Source: Mansonella perstans (lineage: Eukaryota; Nematoda; Chromadorea; Rhabditida; Onchocercidae). Taken from it: DNA of 64,000 nucleotides. The translations under genes and the position numbers were made by a program. The notes beneath the pieces are model-generated. The model searched no databases. It saw only the letters and a list, made by a program, of their open reading frames with translations, and was not told the origin of the DNA. Shown here one piece after another: positions 26,789-37,400 of this stretch (the stretch's first letter is position 1; every line of letters begins with the position of its first letter). The DNA is taken from assembly GCA_037074765.1 (NCBI GenBank), contig JBAMDO010000578.1:372001-436000 (forward strand), written 5' to 3'.

Positions 26789-29499
26789 TGCGAAAAATTG
26801 AAAAATTTTATACGAAGGTCATAGTTCAAGTTTCTTTTAAAGCAGACTTATTTTCGGTCCTAGACGTAGTTGGAGAACCTTATTTAGAAATATATTGCTC
26901 TGAATTCATTACAAGTATTTATTTTAGCTTTTTCGAGGTGCTTTGGGAATCAGAAACGCAAAAAATATTTGGAAATTGTAGTTAAGACTGTGAGTGATGC
27001 GTTCATTAATTTAGATATGCGTAACCTACTGCAATCGTCTACTTCTTTATGTTAAACAAAGTCAAATGCGGTGTTCTTGGTGCTAAATAACAGCAGTGGA
27101 TCACATCTCATTGGTTGTAGAAATATCTCATGTCAGATTTTTTGAAGGAATGTTTTCCACTACTTTGTCATATTAGCTTGGGCAACTGTGAACAGTGTCA
27201 ATTATTTTCTTTACATTTTCACACTCTTTTTGTTTGTTTGCAAGCAAAATGTGATCTTTTTTGATGGAAGTTTTGTTATATTAAGTTAGTGCTTATTCAT
27301 ATAACTTAATAGGTAGATTGCTTAGAAAAAGTTTATTTTTATGATTTCAAAAATTTATGAGAATTCTGCACGTTGTTCGATTGGTTGAAGTTAATGTATT
27401 GGCAGTATTGAACGCATAACACGACTTGCTAAGATCTTAAAGATAGATCAGAAGACTTTTAGCATTTGCAAGCTTTGCTATGAAAGTAAGAAAGCACTTT
27501 GAAGGTGATATATTTCTGGGAGAAGTTACTGTTACTTAGTTTTAAATATTGGTAGCCACGTAAAACTTTTGTTTTAAATTTTAAATTTGTTTTCACTGTT
27601 TTGCTTGGGCAAGTAAGTGATAATTTGAAAAAGGTGTTGGCTTCATTTACTATTGAGATTGGCTTTAGGTTTAAGCATTTGCTGTATTCAAGAGTCTAAT
27701 GTAATAGTTTTTAACTTTGGATTAAAATAAAATTTTCCTGACTAAGAAGCAGAATTATCCTTAAATTTGCGTATAATTGTACTTTAAAATTAGAATTTTG
27801 CTTAAAAGAAGTTGCTAATTTTTACAGCTTCTTGGAATTTTGAGATAGCTTTGTTTTTATAAAATTCCCAAAAAAATTGAGCAATTTATTATAGTGAAAG
27901 TTTATGCAGCTTTTAGAAATAATGCATTTTGTAATTAATGGGATGATGCGATATTTGTTTTCTTAATGCCTTTATCTTGAAGATCCTTTTCCTGCAAAAT
28001 TAGAAAAATCGTATTAGTGGCACCATTTATCACTTATACCTATCCATTCAAATTTTTGTTTATCCGATAATTATCTACTGCATGGAGTAAGTGTTGCCCT
28101 CACAAAATTATAATTCTGTTGAGTGTCAAAAATTTCAGTCCTTAAACGAGTACGATTAAACCATAATTTCCTGTTCGGGAAGTTTCTAATTTTCTATTAG
28201 GAGATTCAAACTGGAAAATCAATAGCTAGCTAATTTGTAAGTTAATGGTGTTAGATATTTCCAATTACTAATGCTCCTTTCCAACTGTGCTAACCTGTTT
28301 TTCTAATTCTTGTTGTTTTCGGTTTGATCTGGAAATCGATCTTTGAATTTTAATTTTTAGGATGACGCTTGATGCATATAATTTGCATGACCTATTTTGG
28401 ACTTTAACTTCACACTTTCTTCTTTGGGCTTCATAAAATGGAGTATATTTCCGTATATCATACATTTAGATCACGTTTTCTATGGAAACATCGATATTAC
28501 ACTGTTTTGATACATGTGCTATCTTCAGTTTTGCATGAAGCGTACTTTAACTTAGAATGTTAGACCTGACATACTATTTTCCATATTACTGCGAAAATAT
28601 GTAATATAAGAACTTATTTCTTGCAGTAATCAAATTTTGGAAAGGTTCTCTTTTACTGATTATCAGTGGAAGCAGTTCTAGTCAGTTGAATTTCATCAAT
28701 CTTTTGACAGCAGGACCCTTTTACTTTTCTTTAAAATAGTTCATCATTTTCCGGTCTCATTTTTCTAAGCATTAGAAAATTTTGCGATCTCGATTATTTT
28801 TTTATTCATCCTTTGCTTCAGGCTCTCGTACCGGTGTGAACCTTTTGCAAATTGAAATTATATTTCCCAATTAAGGATTTAGCTTTTTTTCTTTTTTAGC
28901 TTAAAGGTGTTTTTGATAGTGAAAGATTCATTGTATCTGTAAGTAAAGAGAAAGTTCTTGATTCTTTTATTATTTGAGCTCATTTCAATGTAAAATAAAC
29001 ATTTTGTTCTGAATTCATTTGTTTATATGACCAATCAGGAAATAGTTCGACTTCCGCTTTTAATAGATTTAAGCAGGCTTTTATTGAGTGCTTGGAACTT
29101 ATGCTTTTAAACATTTAAGCATTTGCGACAGTAGGATATCCTATTTCAGTTTTAACAAATAACCGCTGATAATATGCTAGCACTTCAAATCAGTGTTATT
29201 TTAATATTGGGACATTTTGAAAAGAATGAACTTGGATTTGTTTCGAATTATGTCGCGTTAAATTTCACATCCTTTATTAAAAACTATTTCGTTTCATATT
29301 TATTCATTGCAACCAAAAGGAAGCGTTATATATGTCATGCAATCCAAAAAGTCAAGAAATTAATATGAATAAAATATTAAATAGCATAGTCAGACTTGGA
29401 CTAGACATAAATGCTGCAAAATTGTCCAAAAACCAGGTGTTTCGATGTTGTGGATTCTTCAATTTCTGGGTAAGCTTCACTATCAATGATAATTATTCA
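26789..29499. other. Intergenic between convergent genes
   Basis: This is the 3' flank of the phosphatase gene and the 3' flank of the IL-17-like gene. It is T-rich with no spliced frame that I can support. Confidence 0.5.
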
Positions 29500-31866
29500 T
29501 TAGATTTCAATAGCATTAGTTTTTCTATACAATTTTGTCAAAGGACTGGCTTTTTGACTTCTTGGAAGTACTGAGTGGCATCCAACAGTTATGGTTTGGA
29601 GTGCCCGAGTGTATTCGTAGTATCCTGTTGTCGGATCACATCGAATCCGTTTTAGTACAGCTATCTAGAAAAAATTATTTGGATTTTTTGATCTTTTTGA
29701 AATTTTATAATCCTTGCCGGTAACAACTATAAGAGCAATTTACATATAAGATTTGCTTTTGCGATAAATTGCATGCAAATTATTTTGCAAATGTACAGCC
29801 TTCGCATTGTATGTTTCGCAAAAGTTTATGAATGTTTGATTTACAAATTTTTGTTTAGAAATTTTACAATGAAATGGAGCTGAGATTCCTTTAAGTATCA
29901 ATAGTTTTACCTGCCGTTTAATTGGCATGCAAAACGACCCTGAGCTTCCACGACTACGACGGCATAAACAATGTGCTTCAGAAATAATCCTTGGCTCTCG
30001 ATTTTCATCATGATTTAATCTGAAGTTTAGAAAGCAATTCAGTTCGAAATTTTCAGAACAAAGACATATCACTGGAGGGGTTTGAATGGCCGCTATATTA
30101 GTAGGTTCCATTAAAATTTTGTTAAACATCCGGTTATTATCAAAATATCCCATTCTAAATTTTTTTTGGCAACTACCGAAAGTATGCTATAAGAACAAGG
30201 CAGAATTTTTAATAATGCTGCATTAAAAAATAACAATCCTCAAAAAAAATTCGAAATTGATTTTGGTGAAATCAAACACTGAATTCAAGCGTGATCAATG
30301 CGATGGACGAACGATCTGTTAAGGAATCAGTCGGTTGTCCCTAGACTTTATTCTTTTACTTCAAAGTAAAAAATCAGTTTGGCTTGCTTCATTTCATTTC
30401 CATTCTGTTTATCATATATCACCGTTTGCTAACTTCGAAAGGAATTGATCCTTACATGTTTTTTATTTTTTATTGGCACTTCTTCTGGGATAAAAGAGAG
30501 AGAAATCATGAAAGTATGTTTTCGAGATCTATTTTACAATTTAAAAACAAACTTCCATTGCCATGGACATAGGGACCGCTGCATCGTTGTAGAATTAATG
30601 CCTGTTACTGGTTCGTTACTACAAAAACTTGATTCTGGCCCTGGTAGACTCCAATCTCCATCACCAATTTCCAGAATTTCTGATTCGGATGTTTCAGTAA
30701 ACCATCGTAATAAATTCCAGTTCTAAAAATTAGCAAATTTCTCTAGACTTTTCATTTTCAATTGTAATTGGAATATGTTAACTATAGTTTTGGTTTATAG
30801 TTCAGCATAGTTAATCGTTATCAGTTAGCGAATAAAATAATGCAAATTCGACCTGTACTTTGACCGTAAAGTAATCACAGTTGTTCTTAATAATCAATCA
30901 TGGAAGTACTCAATTTTCGGATATTCACAAATTGACGAATGAATTTTTCGGGAAATCTTCCAATGGTTTGTGAAATGATTACATAAATGTCACATTTTAT
31001 CGAAAAGGTCAGAAAGAAGTAGACGAGAAAAAACAAATGGAGTAAAGATATAAGAATGGCTTCTGCTTGTGATCCACTTTTTTCAAATAATCCAAACACA
31101 ACTCAATTTTATCAGCTGACCCATATTTTTCGTAAGAAATTAGCAATGAGAGCAAATTGTTCGAAATTTTAAATGACTTTTCTACTGTTTATTTTGGTTT
31201 TAGTTGACCAATTAACAATGACATTCCAAATTGTCACCCTTTATCTTCTCTTTCCCCTTCAAAAACGTATATGACACAATTAATCTTTCATTCACATCCT
31301 TGTAACAGATGTTTTTGAAAGTTATTTACAGAATTTTAGGACTTTTTTTTTCAGAGATAACAAGATTTGTAAATATTTATTCCCTACAGTTCATTTTAAA
31401 TGAAGCATCTTAATTTAAGTACTTCTGCAGAATACAAATTTCCACAGATTTCAAAGATATTTGCTTGCGCTTTGCACTAATGATATGCTCTTGCTAATTT
31501 AACCGAATAAACTTAGCCGTATATCACTAGAAGACATAAAACATATTTAAAGGCTTCCGAGCTGTAACTAATTAATAATAAATCAAAGCTAATCGAGTTC
31601 AGACCAATTATATTTAAGAATGTGAGCCAAGTCCGGATTAGATTAAGCTAAACAATTAACTAGGACAATGATAAATATGATGAACATACCAAATCAGCAG
31701 GTTCTTTACACAAATTTTTCAAATGGATTTTGTGGTGGCTGGCATTAGTAAATGGAATAAATAGTATCAAAAATATTATGGACAAAAGAGGAGTATATGG
31801 TGTGGGAAGTCTTAATAGTCGAAGAATTCGCAGCAGTGGTAATAGGAGTTGCATTGATAGTATCAT
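29500..31866 (-). CDS. IL-17-family cytokine-like secreted protein
   Basis: Four exons, high to low: 31866-31690, 30722-30553, 30019-29911, 29664-29500, with TAA at 29502-29500; 621 nt, 206 residues, phase kept. Exon 1 has a long hydrophobic run (LLSIIFLILFIPFTNAS), a likely secretion signal cut after NAS; Met1 and Met5 are both possible starts. Exon 2 ends MQRSLCPWQWK, matching the IL-17 R-S-x-C/S-P-W block. Exon 3 reads NHDENREPRIISEAHCLC, matching the family's D-x-x-R-x-P-x-x-I-x-E-A-x-C-x-C block. Exon 4 reads IAVLKRIRC, then GYYEYTRALQTITVGCHSVL, matching V-P-V-L-R-R, Y and V-G-C-x-C. Family members are secreted cystine-knot-fold dimers acting through IL-17 receptors; nematodes are known to have IL-17 signalling. 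Oddity: the last motif is GCHS, so the second cysteine is Ser. Splice sites are strong (ttttttctag, gtatgt), but the exon 2 donor is gtttgt. The exon 1 to exon 2 link (966 nt intron) is inferred from phase only. Confidence 0.85.
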
Positions 31867-32389
31867 GATGCTGTAATATGCCTGATTCTTTTAGAACATC
31901 CAAGATTGTCGTCCGTAGTTGACCAATCCGTATTTTCATTTCTGCGCATCAAGTTCTTCATCTAACGACTATAATAACGTCCCACCTGTTCGTCATCTAG
32001 TAGGAAAGACATGAAAGAAGTGATGAGTAGAAAGAAGGTAGAAATGAGTAGGTACAAACGGCGGTATGTGACATTACAGCTACAACCCAAGATGACCCAC
32101 AAAAAACACCAATAAAGAAATCCCAAGATAAAAGAACATTTTTGCATCAAGTTTGTTCAAAAATTTTTGAACTAAAAAGAAGAAAAGAGTGGAAATTTCA
32201 AATTAAATTTTTAAAAAAATTCGTTTTTATTTACCACAACTCTTCAATCATCAAAATATTGCAGTCTCGGTAAAATTACTGGAAAGAGAGATACTGAAAA
32301 AGAAAAAAGTTGCTAAACATGTTTCTAAGCACTTACAAATGGTGATTAAACATCATTAATTCTACCAAATTAAAATTCTATCAATTTAG

Positions 32390-32576
32390 AAAAATTAGTA
32401 GATGTGTGGTTGAAAATACAGCGGATCATATTCTGCCAGAACGAAAAATCAGCATTCGGCAGGCCGAAAAATATAATGTAAGCATTACGTACACGTATTA
32501 ATCATAATGTATTTGGCAATTGGAATTTCAGATAAAACAAGAATATTCTAAAGGAATTTTCAATAAATTAAATTAA
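32390..32576 (+). pseudogene. Orphan exon pair, possible helix-turn-helix fragment
   Basis: After acceptor tcaatttag a frame reads ISRCVVENTADHILPERK and SIRQAEKYN up to a gtaagc donor at 32478. A second segment, after atttcag at 32531, continues in phase for 14 codons to TAA at 32574-32576. SIRQAEKYN resembles the start of Psq/CENP-B-type helix-turn-helix domains found in transposases and transcription factors. No start exon was found. It could be the 3' end of a small gene or a transposon relic. Confidence 0.3.
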
Positions 32577-33153
32577 AATCATCCTCGCAATACTTGAAGT
32601 TATACTCAAATCGTAGTCCTGAAGCAAACTTTCGCTAATCAGTGGGGTATCATTCCAATTAAATTAAATCAAATCAATATCTTAAAGATAGTTTGCAACT
32701 GAAAGCACCTCATCGACAAAACATTTGCAAATTTTGTATTTTCATCGAAGCCTTATGTTAAACATGAAGAATTTTAAAAAATGGCATAGGATTACACAGA
32801 ATATGCTTATCTGAATCATTAACATTTAGAATTCCATTCGTTTTTCATTTTTTAATCAAGATTAAGCTAGAAAGTTAAGCAGGACAACAGGATTTTGATC
32901 TGTTGTGTGATTTAACATTTAAAAAACTATCTTTTATTTTAAACTTCTCATTATATAACATCTTATGAAGATGATGACAATTCAGTATCGAAAATAATTA
33001 TGCAATACAACGGTCAAATTGGTATCAGAAATAACTTTAAATAAATTAAATAAATAAGCAAATCGAGAAAGATAAATTCAAATTCGTTGCAATAATAGAA
33101 ATCAAATTTCAAGTTTTATTTTTCAAATTCTGAAATTTATCCTTGAATCCTCC

Positions 33154-33181
33154 ACTACTACTACTACTACTACTACTACTA
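33154..33181. repeat. CTA trinucleotide microsatellite
   Basis: Perfect (CTA/ACT)n, about nine units. Confidence 0.9.
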
Positions 33182-33360
33182 TCATCAATCACTTCGACAT
33201 AAATTTCATTGTATTATATCATCATGCCGGCACATGTTTTGTCCATCTCTTTATTTCTTTAATTTTTTTTTTTTTTTTGTATTAAAATCACTAAAACCCT
33301 GCGGGTCTAAGATTTAGGAATCAAATGGCCTTCAAAAAGTGCAGAAAAGTACGCGGATAT

Positions 33361-33383
33361 ATGTATGTGTATGTATGTATGTG
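33361..33383. repeat. ATGT tetranucleotide run
   Basis: A short imperfect (ATGT)n run. Confidence 0.7.
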
Positions 33384-33918
33384 TAATGGATATATGTGTG
33401 AATGTAAAACATTTTCTTTGTCAAATTTTCTCATCCAATTTAAAACGAATGTATCAAAAAAATTGCACTAACACATGAAAAGCCTTCCGTTCAGTGATTA
33501 TTTTGAATTAAATTTAGATTGAATTAAATTGAAATTGAAACTATGCTAATTCATTTGGTTTGGGAAAAATTGAATAGTAACATAAAATGAACGAATCTAA
33601 CTAGAAGATTAGATAATAAGGAATCAATTGGAGGTTTCTCTTTGGTTTGAAATAAATTTCAATTGGATTAACTAAATTTTTGGAAGAAATATGGAAAAAA
33701 TTTGATCGTATAAGAAACATTTGGAAGAGATTCTATCAAAATGTTGACAGAATTCGTAATTTGTTTGTTAAAGACAACGAACAATCAAGTTCGCTTTTCC
33801 ATTTACATCAATACTGATTCAGTTTTTGGTATAATTTAATGCATTAATAATTCAGGTGGTTGAAATTTTGTTCATTGAATGATTTGGATGCAATTTTTTG
33901 TGTTGACCTGATTCAGGG

Positions 33919-33989
33919 ATGTTTGAATTTTTAAAATCTCGCGGTACAGTAAATAGCCATATTGTAAAAGAATTGCATGAATTGAACAG
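33919..33989 (+). other. Exon-like open segment, unknown
   Basis: An acceptor-like attcag precedes an ATG. The frame reads MFEFLKSRGTVNSHIVKELH and a few more residues to a gtgatt donor in phase 2. Codon use is less AT-biased than the surroundings. No in-phase partner exon was found, and it does not join the corepressor exon at 34492 in frame. It may be a 5' exon of an alternative transcript or a relic. Confidence 0.25.
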
Positions 33990-34491
33990 GTGATTGTTTT
34001 TTAAGAATTTTAAGCCTGCTCTCAATCATTATCCATCCGTATCAATTTCTGCCATATCTCGTAATCTTAGCATTTTCTTCTACTCTTTCCCTCCCGCGCA
34101 ATGTATCCACTATCTCTCGATATTCATCGCGGTAATGGAAAAAAGATCTGAATATCGAAAGCAACCGCAAATTACCATGTGTTAAGAGTGCAGAGTAATA
34201 GTCAATTGATCAGGAAGAAATCAATAGATCGGTTGAGTTGAGGTCAATTCTGTATCCGATTTGTATCCGACGTGACCTTTGTCTGGCAAACTTGATTTAG
34301 TTCAGCTTCTTTTCTAGTTCGATGATCCATGAACTTTTGTCGTATTTTTGATGACTTTCTGTGATTTCTGGCTTTTCAGGCTATCGTCTTTGTTTTCTTC
34401 AATGATTATATTAGTTGGCAATTGCCTAGCAGAATACGATCCTATTACTATCTGAGAATATCAAATAAACTATCAATTTTACAAAGTAACA

Positions 34492-37400
34492 ATGAAATCT
34501 AATGGTGATGCGAAAACTAAATTCGATATTGGTCATGAAATTAAGGAAGGATCAGAGCAACCATTGAGACAGGTTTATATTTTTTAATTTAATTAATAAA
34601 TTCATCACAATCTATTTAATCTTTAATTTTATATTCTAACAAAGGAAATTCATGCAAATTTTATCGAAAAAAGGGTGGTTAGGAAAACAAACTTAAGGCT
34701 AAAATTAAATCAATTAGCTATCATAAATTCTTAAACATCTCTTTAAGTAATGTTTTATATTTTGTAAGATTTTAAAAAAAAGACACTCAATAATATTTTT
34801 TTTCTTTTACATGATTATTTTAAAGTCTTTTTTTGTAATTGATAGCTAGATAATTCGAATATTTCGCATGTTAGTTTTTTTTTTTACATAACTTTTTTTG
34901 CTCGATAAAATTTTGCATGAATTTTTCTTTACTAAAAATTGCTGTTCTTGTTTGCTGAACTTTGAATATTTATCACCATATTGCAATCGTTTTAATATTT
35001 GAAAAAACAGATTAGTTAACAACACTACCACTTATTTCTTCAATCTCTTTAATAAGCATTAGAAATTTCCTTAAATTATTAAAATGATTAAAATCTTTTT
35101 TTCTGTGAGAAGTAAATTTCGTTTCTTTTTGGTTTTTTTTTTCTTTTTTGCATTTGAATCATTTCTCGAGCATGTTTAGTTGATTTTTCCTTCACTGATA
35201 TGCTCCTCTTTGGCTTTGAAATAACCTTTTTGTAACATTTCCAATATTTGACCTTTGCATAATTAATTCTTATTTCCATAAAACAGTTGTTTCTATCAGA
35301 CTTTTTCTTAGCATTCATTAAGGTCAAAGATACGTTCTTTAAAATGCTGTTAAAAAAGATCTCATGGCTTTTTGTGGCTATAATTTAGTGACTTGCAAAT
35401 CTTAAGCACTTTTTTTTTTGGAATTTGTTTGTGAGCTTTAAGTTATGATTGCAAACATAATTGGATTTTAAAATCAATAATCAGAAATCATTGTGCAATT
35501 TCGGCAATAAATGTTTTTCATTTTTTTAGAATAATAATGAAGTCAATGGCGATGATGAGAACATAGTGAATGAAGGAAATAGCGATCAGGCGGGACTTCC
35601 GCATACACCACAAAGCAGTGTGGATGATGAAGATGGAGTGGTTATGGAAGAGGATGCACCAGGTCGTTCCGGTTTCAACAGGGATTTGACCTTTTATGGT
35701 CCAGGTGATGTAATTGATTTTCACGATCGAAAACCTGACATCGTAAGGTACAGATTTTTAAAGTTATTCGGGCAGAATCTGATATTCATTTTTTTAGATC
35801 ACGCAGCATTCCATCTACCGACAAATCTTGAAATTCGTGAAGGTGTCGACTATCAGTGTCCGGTACAGGATTGGACAGAAGATGATTGTTACGACGACAC
35901 AGAACGTGAAACTTGCGTTTGGCGACCGACAAATGCTTTGAAAGCTGCTGAAATTAACGACTATCTTTCCATTGCACTTTCAAGCTTTAATATTGAACAG
36001 GACCGGGTATATTTTGTTAAACAACTGTTATAAATTGCTTAAAAAATTTCTCTTTGAATTATTAATCTGTTGATCTCGTAGTATTTATGTAATATTTGAG
36101 TTATACCGAAAATCACTCCTAAAATAATTTCAAATTAAGGATTATATGTTTAGCAGTTAGCATAATTGTGCCATGGTATCGGTTAAATAGTGCCGGGCGT
36201 CCAACCAGAAGATGAACTAAACGAACTGATGTAATAGCTTATGTCGAGTTAGGCAAATATTAATGATGTTTTTTTTTTGTAATCATGTCAAAAGCGAAAG
36301 ATAAGCTGTTTAATGGCAATAAACGATGAAAGCACTCATGTTTTGTTTTTCTGTTGTGTATTTTCTATCAAACGATTTCAGGCGATGTTTATTTTACAAT
36401 CATCAGATTATAATATTGAAGAAGCTAAGCATCAGCTCGCTAAACGACGAATAAAAAAAGAACCATGGAGTGATGAAGATATAACTATTTTCAAGCAAGC
36501 ACTGCAAACACATGGCAAACATTTTAATAAAATTAAGCATTTGGTTCGTTATTTACTGAATATATCTGGTTTTGCGGATTTTTTTAGTCTCTTTATAGAG
36601 GTCTCCATAAGATTGTAGTGGTTTCTGAAAGCTCAATGATTAAATAATTCTTATTCAGAACAATTTTTGAATCATTCTCAAAGAAAGAAGGAAGTTTGCA
36701 TTCTGCACTGCGACTCAACACGCCATATTTAGATTGAAATAAGCCGATATCTAACCTCAGATTCACGAAGTTTTTAATTCTCAGAAGTAAGAAAATATAT
36801 GATTTGTATGACATATGGGAGATTATTCGGTAATTATGTAAATTTTAGTTACCACATAAATCGGTGAAAGAAATCATTAACTTCTATTACGACAATAAGA
36901 AAAAGCTTAATTTTCGAAGTATTATTGATACTTTTTTGGAGGAACACAATCCCGAATCGAGGTAGCTGCTGGTTATCTTAATTATTTCTCATTCTGCCAT
37001 CAGGTATACATGTAGCTGATAGATATGTAGAATGTCACTAACACTGACAAGTAGTGATGGTGCTGGCAAATAATAATAATTCTGAGAGCAAAGTGTCGGA
37101 TGGAAGAAATAAACAACTTTCTTTCCAGAAGTCATTTGCTTTTCATTTTAACTATAATATGAATCAACCTTATATACGATTTACAGTAAACTAACGGTAA
37201 ATCTGAGAAAAGCAGTCTTATTACATATAAAACTAATTTTTTTCTCTTTTAGCTCTGAAGATGGCGACATGAACTCTATAGAGAAGCAAGGCATTCGATG
37301 TTACAATTGTGAAGAAACAGAAAATTTGCGTCAGATGGGCGATTTGCAACTTTGCAATGCTTGTTTTATTCATTTTAGGTAGCCTCTTAGATTGCAGTTA

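Larger units (their letters stand above)
31867..34491. other. Intergenic with orphan exon-like pieces and simple repeats
   Basis: Lies between the start of the IL-17-like gene (minus) and the start of the corepressor gene (plus), so it should hold both promoters. It contains exon-like pieces at 32390-32477, 32532-32576 and 33919-33989, a CTA microsatellite at 33154-33181 and an ATGT run at 33361-33383. Confidence 0.5.

Noticed and set aside
29535..29723. Plus-strand frame of 62 residues over 29535-29723
   Set aside because: Antisense shadow of the last IL-17-like exon (29664-29500).
29740..30153. 137-residue single open frame on the minus strand as an intronless gene
   Set aside because: Only its middle (30019-29911) is coding. 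Strong acceptor and donor motifs bound that part, and the IL-17 motifs continue in other exons.
30445..30726. Plus-strand frame of 93 residues with a coding-like C-terminal half
   Set aside because: It is the antisense shadow of exon 30722-30553 of the IL-17-like gene, which explains its low AT-bias.
30887..31099. Signal-peptide-like minus-strand frame as first exon of the cytokine gene
   Set aside because: The exon at 31866-31690 has a better donor (gtatgt), correct phase and a clearer leader with a plausible cleavage site. This one is kept only as an alternative.
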